From Aphodosoma sp051870875 (GTDB taxonomy: Bacteria > Bacteroidota > Bacteroidia > Bacteroidales > Paludibacteraceae), in contig JBJECG010000074.1 in NCBI GenBank assembly GCA_051870875.1, positions 5,735-69,734 of the forward strand: a stretch of DNA of 64,000 nt, written 5' to 3'. The notes under the pieces were generated by a model that saw nothing but the letters and a program-made list of their open reading frames with translations, was not told where the DNA came from and did no database searches. Below are positions 36,993 through 45,083 of the stretch, one piece after another. Numbering within the stretch: the stretch's first letter is position 1; every line of letters begins with the position of its first letter. Both the position numbers and the translations under genes were made by a program.

Positions 36993-39900
36993 CTATTTCA
37001 CATAGAACCTGATAAGCTGACGAGACGGGGCATCATCAGTCAGGCCGGAAGTATCGTAGGCAAGCTCAACCATATATACACCAGGGATGTGCGGGGCAGT
37101 AATGACAGGTTCGGCCGAAGACAGCTGCTGCACGGCAACCAGCTGACCGCCAATGCTCCACCAGCGAGCCACAATACGAATATCAGAATCTGAAAAAAGC
37201 GGTTCGAAACGGACGGCCTGACTGACACGTGCCATGCCCTGCACCGGATAGCCATCATCGGCCGCAGGGTGTTCGACAGGTTCGAGGGCACAAGTAAGGA
37301 TGTAATAGTCTTCGCCATCGCGCATGAGTCCGGCACTGTAGTTATTGTCGGGACTTCCGTAACCGAACCGGCATCCCTGACCCAAATAGAGGTACGAGCG
37401 GTTCTGGCCAGGCATCAAGTTACCGTCATGATACCAGCGGAAAGCCACGAAGTCGCCGTATCCGCCGTTGTTGCCGGCATTGAGTACGGCAATGGCATCG
37501 TTCCATTTCTGGCGAAGCACCGAAGCCGGATACAGGATACAGAACGGGACGTGACGCACAAGCGTATCGAACCGGGTATCGCTGTAACGGACGGCATAAC
37601 GCAAGTCAAGCGAGTACCAATCGGGACGGATGCCGTCAGGTATGGATATAACGATGCCGTCGGCATTGATATCGCCGGCATCCCAGACAGTGTCGCGGAA
37701 GCCGGCTTTTTCGGACGCATCATCGAAATCGAGCATCAGGGATATGTATTCGCCCTGGTTGACATCGTACCCGAGGACGAACGAAACATCGTCGGCACAA
37801 ATATCGTCCAACGGTCTGACGGTGACACTGAGAGTGTCGACCACGGTAAGGTCAAGCACCTTTGTCTCTTCGCAATCCTGCGGAGTCTGAGGCGGGATCT
37901 GAAACGAATATTTTCCGGTAGCCGAATAGTACTGCCCCTGGAACTCATATACCTCACCCTGGCAGATGGTATCGGTGACGGTATCGGCAATCAACGAACG
38001 CATGGTAAGGTTGAGATAAATGACGGAGTCACAGCCGCCATTGGTCTTATAGAAAACGGTGTCCCGGGTATTCCAACTATCGCCTCCGTTGGCGGGCATA
38101 CGGTATACATTTCCATTCCAGCGGAACGGATATTTTCCGCATACGGTAGTGTCGACCCAAGTAAACCTGTCGCGCAAAGCCGGTATTTTCAGTTCGATAT
38201 CGGTAGAATCGGCACAACCTCCGTTTGACATAGAAGCGACCAACCGCAGTCGGTAGTCCCCCCCATCTACAGGGAAAAGCACCATAGGGTTGCGGTCAAC
38301 GGGAATATGGACGGAATCGGAACTGATAGGATTGCCGTCGGCATCCATAAGTTTCCAGGAGTAAGAGTCGCACCGTTCGCCCCCCATAGGCACACTGTCA
38401 CCATCGATGACGGTGCTGACATTGTTGAGCAGGACATAGTTTTCCTTGCAGTTTTTAGGTTTGTGCTGCGTTATGACCCTTGCCAACGGGAAGCGCGGAG
38501 CGAGATTGGCTGAGAGGGTAAAATTGCACCTGTCGAGTTTCTCCTCGTTGGTGGTGATAAAAGTACAGTTGCAATAGTATGTACGGAAATCCTTTTCGGC
38601 CACGGTGATAGTCCGTTCGGTAGATATCGGGTTGTCGATGTCATCGAGATACCACTTGTATGAAAATCCGTCGGGGGCGGAAATAGTCTGCTCGGTCTGT
38701 TCGCCGCACAAGACACCGGTAATGGTGGCCGGCAGGCATGAAAGGGTGAAATAGGCATAACCGTAGTGACCGCCCTGCTCGCAGTCGTAGGTCTGCAACG
38801 TGATATTTATTTTCCGGCCGATATACCCTTCATCGACCTTTACACCTACAGTTGTCCACTCTTTCCAGCGCACAATGTCATTGCCGCCGCCGTCCAAAGG
38901 GGTCACCACCTTATGCCATCCGTCGTCCGCGCCCAGGTGCGTACCAGGCCTGAAATCCTCCTTACCGCAGATATCACCTACAAGGTTGCCCCGCTCGTCG
39001 GTAATTTTCATGGTGAAACGCGGCTGTTCGGCAAAATCATGGTTAGGATCCTGAAATACCACGGCATATTTCAGCAGTATGATACGGTATATGCTGTCAA
39101 GTTCTACAGTATATGTGATTTTCTCGCCTTCGGCATTTATGTTCCAGTTGCCCAGCCGCACCGACACCACTTCTCCAGGCGGGATGGTAGGCAGTGCATT
39201 GCCGCTGCCGTCCATGGTACGGACATCGAGTTCACGCAGTTTATGTACAGTATGACGTGACATCATATTATCGGGGCCGAAATCCACCTTTCCGGGACGC
39301 CATATCGAAGGGTCATCGATAGCAGGGAAACCGCCGCCTCCGCGTTCGTCAATCTCATCCGGACGCACATTGTGGGAACAGGAGGCTTTGTCGAGGTTTG
39401 CATAATCGATACATCCGGGGAAATATATCAGCTTGTTGCGGTACGGGACCCATATGCTGGTGTCGCCGCCGCAAATGCCTCGCACCCAGAAGTCGTAGAT
39501 ACCCTGTTCGCCGAGAGAGACATCGACGCTGTGTGCATCTGCAATGCCGTCTACATACGAGGCGGTTTCCGGAGCAGCATTTTCGGAGGGGTCGACATAA
39601 CGGCGGTACATAACCTCATACTCTTCGGCCACGCCTTTCCATGTGACAGAACCCCGGTCGGCATATATAGTTGAAACGATGTCGACTTCGGAAGGCATGG
39701 TACAATCCTTGTGTTCGGCAATCTGAATGAAATCGATACATGCAGAAGGCGGACGCACGACAGATCCGTTGTTGACCCAAACGAAAGCCAGCTTGTAAGG
39801 GTTGCCGTCGGAACGGATTGTTTTCGTGTCTACCTGCCATAACGACTGGCCGTTGAATATCGGGTTCTGTGAAGCGGTGCCATGCCTGTCGGGGAAGACC

Positions 39901-40385
39901 TCGGCACGGGCGAGCAGGTCATTGCTGATGCCCAGCGCAGAGGATGATACATCGATACCCTGCGGCACCCACAGGACGTAAAAGCCGTCGGACGTCCCTT
40001 CGCCCATACACCGCCAGGCAAAACTGAGGTCGTATGTGCCTTTAGGCAACGTAATGACAGTATATGCAGCCACACTGACATCGGTACCGGTATTGGAATA
40101 AGTGGTGGCCGGAGCCGGGTCGGCGAAGCGGTTGGAGAGGACGAGCGAACGGCTGCCCGTAAAATAGTCGGCAGTGGTGAAACACCAGCGATTCGGCAAC
40201 TGGCCGACTACGGCAGCGTTTCCGGAATTGAGCTGCCAGCGTGAGTCATCGGCGGGGTTTTCAAAATCGAAGACAACCGGAGGGACTGCATACAGAGCAG
40301 GGAAAAGCAAAAACGTCACAACAAAAAAGAGAGCCGCTTTGCAGGAACGAAGAGGTGATTCCAAATGTGTCAACTTCTCAAACAT
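36993..40385 (-). CDS. Large secreted protein C, paralogue of protein A
   Basis: An 1130-residue exported protein with a signal peptide (core ALFFVVTFLLFPALYA), a jelly-roll-like N-terminal domain starting VVFDFENPADDSRW, and a fibronectin III-like domain around residues 240-325. Further beta-rich domains and two cysteine repeats follow (VCGKYPFRW...GGCDSVIYLNLTM and ICQGEVYEFQGQYY). The region RPDWYSLDLRY...NGGYGDFVAFRWYHDG aligns with protein A, as does the CILYPASVLRQKWNDAIAVL segment. The C-terminus (WWSIGGQLVAVQQ to GVYMVELAYD) resembles a T9SS sorting domain, though less canonical than in A and B. Function is unknown; it is probably a surface partner of the adjacent giant protein. Confidence 0.8.
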   Translation of the reverse strand: MFEKLTHLESPLRSCKAALFFVVTFLLFPALYAVPPVVFDFENPADDSRWQLNSGNAAVVGQLPNRWCFTTADYFTGSRSLVLSNRFADPAPATTYSNTGTDVSVAAYTVITLPKGTYDLSFAWRCMGEGTSDGFYVLWVPQGIDVSSSALGISNDLLARAEVFPDRHGTASQNPIFNGQSLWQVDTKTIRSDGNPYKLAFVWVNNGSVVRPPSACIDFIQIAEHKDCTMPSEVDIVSTIYADRGSVTWKGVAEEYEVMYRRYVDPSENAAPETASYVDGIADAHSVDVSLGEQGIYDFWVRGICGGDTSIWVPYRNKLIYFPGCIDYANLDKASCSHNVRPDEIDERGGGGFPAIDDPSIWRPGKVDFGPDNMMSRHTVHKLRELDVRTMDGSGNALPTIPPGEVVSVRLGNWNINAEGEKITYTVELDSIYRIILLKYAVVFQDPNHDFAEQPRFTMKITDERGNLVGDICGKEDFRPGTHLGADDGWHKVVTPLDGGGNDIVRWKEWTTVGVKVDEGYIGRKINITLQTYDCEQGGHYGYAYFTLSCLPATITGVLCGEQTEQTISAPDGFSYKWYLDDIDNPISTERTITVAEKDFRTYYCNCTFITTNEEKLDRCNFTLSANLAPRFPLARVITQHKPKNCKENYVLLNNVSTVIDGDSVPMGGERCDSYSWKLMDADGNPISSDSVHIPVDRNPMVLFPVDGGDYRLRLVASMSNGGCADSTDIELKIPALRDRFTWVDTTVCGKYPFRWNGNVYRMPANGGDSWNTRDTVFYKTNGGCDSVIYLNLTMRSLIADTVTDTICQGEVYEFQGQYYSATGKYSFQIPPQTPQDCEETKVLDLTVVDTLSVTVRPLDDICADDVSFVLGYDVNQGEYISLMLDFDDASEKAGFRDTVWDAGDINADGIVISIPDGIRPDWYSLDLRYAVRYSDTRFDTLVRHVPFCILYPASVLRQKWNDAIAVLNAGNNGGYGDFVAFRWYHDGNLMPGQNRSYLYLGQGCRFGYGSPDNNYSAGLMRDGEDYYILTCALEPVEHPAADDGYPVQGMARVSQAVRFEPLFSDSDIRIVARWWSIGGQLVAVQQLSSAEPVITAPHIPGVYMVELAYDTSGLTDDAPSRQLIRFYVK

Positions 40386-40441
40386 ACAGATGTAAAACTT
40401 TATTTTCAGAAAGGAATAATAGTGTCATGCTTTAAGCAGGA

Positions 40442-40472
40442 CAAAGTTCATAAAAAAAAAATGAATCCACAA
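40442..40472 (-). promoter_or_regulatory. Weak candidate promoter for the protein C-B unit
   Basis: TTG, 20-base spacer, GAACTTTG on the minus strand. The TTTG and spacing fit but the leading TA of the -7 element is missing. The leader would be about 50 bases. Confidence 0.35.
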
Positions 40473-40825
40473 AACATTCAGCCAAAAAGTTTTCCCATCC
40501 GATGAAAATACGCTTTACGGGCAAAATTTAACATTAAAATGTCCGATTTGTTCTGATTTAACATAAAATTCTCCGAAATGCAGGCCGGCAGAATGCTGAT
40601 TTTAGGATTCGGGACAAGGAAAAAACGGCCGGTCGCTGCCACAAAATGACGGAAAACGACAAGAGAACCGACTTGCAAGAGTAAATTTCCATGTGGCAAT
40701 GCGTGATTCTACAGAAAATCGGGGAGGTGCGGATAGGGTTTTTCCCGTATCTCCGGACACCCGGTTCCGGAGTATGCGGGAGAGCCGGAGCGACATGGAT
40801 TTCTGCATTTTTCGGGCATATTGTA

Positions 40826-40856
40826 TTGTACCGTACGAAAAAAAGCACTACTTTTG
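40826..40856 (+). promoter_or_regulatory. Promoter of the ClC channel gene
   Basis: TTG, 20-base spacer, TACTTTTG, an exact consensus match. The predicted start near 40863 puts the direct repeats (40861-40897) at the very 5' end of the mRNA. Confidence 0.65.
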
Positions 40857-40860
40857 CAGG

Positions 40861-40897
40861 TTATATGCCGGTTTTGCTGATTATATGCCGGTTTTGC
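40861..40897 (+). repeat. Two tandem 17-bp repeats in the ClC leader
   Basis: TTATATGCCGGTTTTGC occurs at 40861-40877 and 40881-40897, a 20-base period. The copies cover the predicted transcription start and early leader, where a regulator or RNA-level control could act. Confidence 0.6.
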
Positions 40898-40922
40898 GTG
40901 TCATATATACTGTACGGGAAAC

Positions 40923-42731
40923 ATGAAAAACGAGACACAGCGAATGCTTAACGAAAAACTCAACACCATATATCTGAAAGCCCTCGAATGGCGCGAACTC
41001 CACATAAAGGACAAGCAGTTTGTCGTCATACTGTCGTTTGTAGTGGGAGTATGCTGCGCCTTTGCGGCGTTTCTGCTCAAAGAGTCGATACATTTCATAC
41101 AAAATATAGTATCGTCGATAGTGTCGGCAGACCAGCTGAACTTCTGGTATCTGGCCACTCCGACATTAGGCATAGCGGCGGCCTACCTTTTTGTGCGCTA
41201 TGCGGTGAAAGACGACATATCGCACGGAGTGACGAAGATACTCTATGCCATGTCGCAGCACAAGGCAATCATCAAGCTGCACAACTGCTGGTCATCAATG
41301 ATAGCATCGAGCCTGACCATAGGTTTCGGCGGGTCGGTAGGAGCAGAGGCACCCATCGTGCTGACCGGATCGGCCATAGGGTCAAACTTGGGTCAGCTCT
41401 TCAAACTGGACCAGAAGACGATGATGATGCTTGTGGGCTGCGGAGCAGCGGGTGCTGTAGGCGGCATATTCAAAGCCCCGATTACCGGAGTGACGTTCGT
41501 AATGGAAGTGCTGCTGCTTGATCTGACGATGACCTCGATAGTGCCGCTGCTCATCAGTTCGGTGACAGCCACATCGTTTTCCTATCTGCTGCTCGGCAAC
41601 GAAGTGATGTTCCGTTTCGACTCCTATGCGCCGTTCGAGCTTGACAGAGTACCGTTTCTCATAATACTCGGAGTGTCGTGCGGATTGGTGTCGCTCTATT
41701 TCACCCGATGCACCAACTGGCTCGAACTAAAGTTCAAGCGCATAAAGAATCCATATATAAAGATAGCCACAGGCGGCGTCACTCTCGGCATTCTGATTTT
41801 TGCATTCCCCCCTCTCTACGGTGAAGGATACGATACCATCACCGCCCTGCTGCAGGGCGAATGCTACAGTCTGTTCAACCAGTCGTTTCTGTACGACTAC
41901 CGTTTCCAGTCGTGGGCAGTACTGCTCTATCTGTCGCTGATAATATTCTTCAAAGTGTTCGCCTCTACGGCTACCAACGGTGCAGGCGGTACGGGCGGAA
42001 TATTCGCGCCGTCGCTGTTTGTGGGCTGCCTGACCGGATTTGTAGTGGCAGAAGTGCTGAACATGATAGGGTTGCCGGTACCGCACCAGAACTTTGCGTT
42101 TGCCGGCATGGCGGGGCTTATGTCCGGCGTGATGCACGCCCCGCTGACCGGGACATTCCTGATAGCGGAACTGACCGGCGGCTATGACCTGTTCATGACG
42201 CTGATGATAACATCGGTAGTGTCGTACATCACCATAATACTGTTCGAGCCGCACTCTCTCTATGCCATGCGGCTGGCCCAGAAAGGCAAGTTGCTGACGC
42301 ACCACAAGGACCGCGCCGTGCTGACGCTGATGAAGATGGACAATGTGATAGAGACCGACCTTTCGGCCGTACATCCGGAAATGACGCTGGGACAGCTGGT
42401 GAAGGTGATTTCAAAATCGAGCAGAAACATATTCCCCGTAGTAAACCAGAATACCGGCCGGCTTGTGGGCATAGTATCATTGGACGAAGTGCGCAACATA
42501 ATGTTCCGCCCCAACCTGTACGACCGTTTCACGGTACAGAAACTGATGAACATGCCCCCAGCCAAGATATACACAGACATGCCGATGGAAAAGGTGATGG
42601 ATATATTCGAGGACAGCGGTGCCTGGAACCTGCCTGTAGTCGATACCGACGAGCGTTATGTGGGTTTCGTATCGAAATCGAAGATATTCAACACCTACCG
42701 CAAAGTGCTGGTACACTTTTCGGAAGAGTGA
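40923..42731 (+). CDS. ClC-family chloride channel/antiporter with CBS domains
   Basis: A 602-residue membrane protein. The ClC core occupies about residues 35-450, with a cytoplasmic CBS pair following (about 475-590: PEMTLGQLVKVI...GRLVGIVSLDEV and ADM-like TDMPMEKVMDIFEDSG...YVGFVSKSKI). Selectivity-filter motifs are GFGGSVGAEAPIVLTGSAIG, where Glu corresponds to the gating glutamate, and GTGGIFAPSLFVG. The usual GxEGP is GAEAP here, so the conserved Gly is Ala. The ion stoichiometry (channel or Cl-/H+ exchanger) cannot be decided by eye. It may serve acid or osmotic stress. Confidence 0.92.
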   Translation: MKNETQRMLNEKLNTIYLKALEWRELHIKDKQFVVILSFVVGVCCAFAAFLLKESIHFIQNIVSSIVSADQLNFWYLATPTLGIAAAYLFVRYAVKDDISHGVTKILYAMSQHKAIIKLHNCWSSMIASSLTIGFGGSVGAEAPIVLTGSAIGSNLGQLFKLDQKTMMMLVGCGAAGAVGGIFKAPITGVTFVMEVLLLDLTMTSIVPLLISSVTATSFSYLLLGNEVMFRFDSYAPFELDRVPFLIILGVSCGLVSLYFTRCTNWLELKFKRIKNPYIKIATGGVTLGILIFAFPPLYGEGYDTITALLQGECYSLFNQSFLYDYRFQSWAVLLYLSLIIFFKVFASTATNGAGGTGGIFAPSLFVGCLTGFVVAEVLNMIGLPVPHQNFAFAGMAGLMSGVMHAPLTGTFLIAELTGGYDLFMTLMITSVVSYITIILFEPHSLYAMRLAQKGKLLTHHKDRAVLTLMKMDNVIETDLSAVHPEMTLGQLVKVISKSSRNIFPVVNQNTGRLVGIVSLDEVRNIMFRPNLYDRFTVQKLMNMPPAKIYTDMPMEKVMDIFEDSGAWNLPVVDTDERYVGFVSKSKIFNTYRKVLVHFSEE

Positions 42732-42829
42732 CAGGAAATGCAGGCATGGCAGAATACTGACAAACACGTCATACACAAATATCCGGCATACAAACAACCA
42801 TATAATAACATAAAAAACACAGAAACGCA

Positions 42830-43111
42830 ATGAGTCGCAGACTATTGAAAAAACAAATTTCGGCAATCCACTCCAGATTACTCGATGAGTGCATCTTATG
42901 CAATATGCTCATATCTGATTTCACCGATGAAAAACTCCAGCAGCTGGCACAACGTATAGTTGACCTTCATGACGACTGCATCAGCCGCGTGAACAACTAC
43001 GAACGCTCGGAAAGCAAGAAACGGGTGAAGCACTATTTCAAAGCACTGACAGAGGACTTCAACCGCGGCACAGAGGCAATCATCGAAGAGATGAACCAGA
43101 GCGGACACTGA
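42830..43111 (+). CDS. Small helical protein of unknown function
   Basis: A 93-residue, largely helical and charged protein without signal peptide or membrane segment. The opening MSRRLLKKQISAIHSRLLDE and the later LAQRIVDLHDDCISRVNNYE look like amphipathic helices that could form a hairpin or coiled coil. KKRVKHYFKALTEDFNRGTE continues the helix. I do not recognise a named family. Codon use matches the neighbours and the frame is clean, so I regard it as a real gene. It lies 98 bases after the ClC gene on the same strand. Confidence 0.6.
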   Translation: MSRRLLKKQISAIHSRLLDECILCNMLISDFTDEKLQQLAQRIVDLHDDCISRVNNYERSESKKRVKHYFKALTEDFNRGTEAIIEEMNQSGH

Positions 43112-43265
43112 TACTGACACGCAAAAATCAGGTCGTCACCATCATATCCCCGGCCAACCACAGTCATTCGTCTGCAGAATGGATCATGCAGACGGTTTTT
43201 GCATGTCACTTATCCGACTTCAACCAAAAAGCAGCCTTAGAAAGGCCCATACCTCATTGATAAAG

Positions 43266-43739
43266 ATGCAGACAAAGAAAACCAATGCGGCACGCATTCT
43301 CGACCAGAACAGAATCAACTATACCCTAATACCCTACGAGGCCGACGAAAACAATCTGGCTGCAACGCATATAGCCGACCAGCTCGGAGAACCGGCAGAA
43401 CAGGTGTTCAAGACACTGGTACTGCACGGAGACAAGTCGGGTCACTTCGTATGCGTGATACCCGGCAACTGTGAAGTTGACCTGAAAAAGGCTGCCGTGA
43501 CAAGCGGGAACAAGAAGTGTGACCTGATACCAGTGAAAGAACTTCTGCCCACGACAGGATACATCCGCGGCGGCTGCTCGCCGATAGGCATGAAGAAACA
43601 TTTCCCGACCTACATACATTCGTCGGCCGAACGGTATGAGCATATCTATATCAGTGCAGGAGTGAGAGGCCTGCAGATAAGGATAGCCCCGGCAGACCTG
43701 ATACACATAAGTCAGGCCGAGACAGCAGACCTGCTGTAA
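43266..43739 (+). CDS. ybaK: Cys-tRNA(Pro)/Cys-tRNA(Cys) deacylase, YbaK family
   Basis: A 157-residue free-standing editing domain that hydrolyses mischarged Cys-tRNA(Pro). Family features are KTNAARILDQNRINYTLIPY at the N-terminus, GEPAEQVFKTLVLHGDKSG with the catalytic Lys context, and VIPGNCEVDLKKAA. GYIRGGCSPIGMKKHFPTYI also fits, with GGCSPIG a hallmark of YbaK/EbsC. The ATG at 43266 begins right at the conserved N-terminus; an upstream ATG at 43179 would add 29 non-conserved residues. A related ProX-type deacylase is the main alternative. Confidence 0.92.
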   Translation: MQTKKTNAARILDQNRINYTLIPYEADENNLAATHIADQLGEPAEQVFKTLVLHGDKSGHFVCVIPGNCEVDLKKAAVTSGNKKCDLIPVKELLPTTGYIRGGCSPIGMKKHFPTYIHSSAERYEHIYISAGVRGLQIRIAPADLIHISQAETADLL

Positions 43740-43791
43740 ATTTCCCCAAAACCAAGCACATACAGCAACAGACTACGTTGTGTCAAAAGAG

Positions 43792-43833
43792 TGACGGGTT
43801 GTGTCAAAACATGAATTTTGACACAACCCGTCA
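43792..43833 (+). repeat. 18-bp perfect inverted repeat with an extra half copy
   Basis: TGACGGGTTGTGTCAAAA pairs with TTTTGACACAACCCGTCA across a 6-base loop. The segment GTTGTGTCAAAA also occurs 21 bases upstream (43778-43789), so two direct copies compete for one inverted copy. No T-run follows on the plus strand. It may be the ybaK terminator or a regulatory hairpin upstream of the Pho-type promoter. Confidence 0.6.
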
Positions 43834-43895
43834 TGTCGTTTACACACCATTGACGGAAATACATCACAATCATGACACACCGGAGAAACCAAAAC

Positions 43896-43951
43896 TTAAC
43901 CAAGACTTAATATTGTTGTAATATTAATGAAACCTCTTCACGGTACTTTTG
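43896..43951 (+). promoter_or_regulatory. Pho-box-like 11-bp repeats and promoter of the phosphate operon
   Basis: TTAACC (43896), TTAATA (43907) and GTAATA (43918) recur every 11 bases, resembling PhoB/PhoP direct repeats (TTAACA-N5-TTAACA in Bacillus). The -7 element TACTTTTG (43944-43951) follows about 20 bases later, with no TTG at the usual -33 distance, as expected of an activator-dependent promoter. The same stretch also contains TTAATATT-GTTGT-AATATTAA, a perfect palindrome (43907-43927). Transcription would start near 43958. Confidence 0.55.
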
Positions 43952-43978
43952 CAGCGTCAACAAAAAACATATACGACA

Positions 43979-44962
43979 ATGAAAGCAAAAGCAACCATTG
44001 CAGTGATTTTAACCTGCATCAGCATGACTGCCACCGCACAGGATGCCAACAACGAAGAAGAGCCGAAAGGCAAAGCCATCATCCAGGTATTCGGAAACTT
44101 CCATACCGGATTCGGCAAAGACAAAGACGACAGAGGTTTCGATCTGGAACGCAGCTACATAGGGTACGAGTACCAAGCAGGGCACGGTCTCTCGATAAAG
44201 GGGGTGCTCGACATAGGGAAATCGAAGAATGTATCGGACTACGAACGCATTGCCTACCTTAAAAACGCTATGGTACAGTGGAAGACAGGCAACCTGACAC
44301 TCAGCGGCGGACTGATATCCACCACGCAATTCGCCGCTCAGGAGAAGTTCTGGAGCTACCGCTACATAATGAAATCGTTCCAGGACGAATACAAGTTCGG
44401 CAGCAGCGCCGATCTGGGTATTTCAGCAGCATACCGTTTTGCCAGTTGGATTACGGCCGATGCAATCATCGTAAATGGCGAAGGTTACAAGAAAATCCAG
44501 AAAACCGACGGACTGAACTACGGACTCGGACTGACCGTAACTCCCGTAAAAGGATTCCAGATACGCATGTACGGAAGTTATAACGAGAGCGGCCAGGACG
44601 GGCAGAAAGGCATTGTAAACGTGTCGGCCTTTGCAGGCTACAGGTGCGACAGGTTCAGAATAGGAGCAGAATACAACCATATGCTTAACCCGGAGTACAA
44701 TGCCGGTGCCGCCCTATACGGATATTCGGTATTCACTTCGGTAAAGGCGGCGAAAACCGTAGACATATATGCCCGTTGGGACGACCTCTATACGAAAAAC
44801 AACCCGAACAAGGCGAATGACGGAATGACGGCAATACTCGGCACACAAATCCAATTGGGCAAATATGTGAAACTCGCCCCGAACTTCAGACTAAGCATAC
44901 CGGGGCATGATGTGACGAACTTACGTTACCACGCATATATCAATGCCCATTTCGGATTGTAA
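43979..44962 (+). CDS. Outer-membrane phosphate porin, OprP/OprO-like
   Basis: A 327-residue outer-membrane beta-barrel protein with a signal peptide (MKAKATIAVILTCISMTATA, cleavage near AQD). Alternating aromatic strands follow, including QVFGNFHTGFGKD, DLERSYIGYEYQAGHGLSIK and NYGLGLTVTPVKGFQIRMYG. It ends in YHAYINAHFGL, with the C-terminal hydrophobic residue that beta-barrels use for assembly. It resembles the OprP/OprO porin family, and its place directly ahead of pstS suggests phosphate uptake. The ATG at 43979 is preferred because it gives a clean signal peptide 21 bases after the predicted transcription start. Confidence 0.82.
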   Translation: MKAKATIAVILTCISMTATAQDANNEEEPKGKAIIQVFGNFHTGFGKDKDDRGFDLERSYIGYEYQAGHGLSIKGVLDIGKSKNVSDYERIAYLKNAMVQWKTGNLTLSGGLISTTQFAAQEKFWSYRYIMKSFQDEYKFGSSADLGISAAYRFASWITADAIIVNGEGYKKIQKTDGLNYGLGLTVTPVKGFQIRMYGSYNESGQDGQKGIVNVSAFAGYRCDRFRIGAEYNHMLNPEYNAGAALYGYSVFTSVKAAKTVDIYARWDDLYTKNNPNKANDGMTAILGTQIQLGKYVKLAPNFRLSIPGHDVTNLRYHAYINAHFGL

Positions 44963-45048
44963 TCAACCCTCAAAAAACCATCTGCACAATGAATCCAGCA
45001 TGGGAAAAACATTGCCATCACTTCGAATATAATGACACAGACCAATAT

Positions 45049-45073
45049 TTGACAGTCAATTAACCATTTAACG
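45049..45073 (+). promoter_or_regulatory. Possible second Pho-like repeat just before pstS
   Basis: TTGACA (45049) and TTAACC (45060) are exactly 11 bases apart, and TTAACG follows at 45068. It ends 11 bases before the pstS ATG, too close for a normal upstream activator site, so it may be coincidental in AT-rich DNA. Confidence 0.25.
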
Positions 45074-45083
45074 TATTAAAGAC

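Larger units (their letters stand above)
40386..40922 (+). other. Divergent intergenic region between protein C and the ClC gene
   Basis: A 537-base region with no convincing gene. It contains a weak minus-strand promoter candidate near 40442-40472, a consensus plus-strand promoter at 40826-40856 and two 20-bp-spaced direct repeats in the plus-strand leader. Short open frames here have no recognisable features. Confidence 0.6.

Noticed and set aside
37269..38228. A 319-codon plus-strand frame opposite secreted protein C
   Set aside because: Antisense shadow with no domain or regulatory signal.
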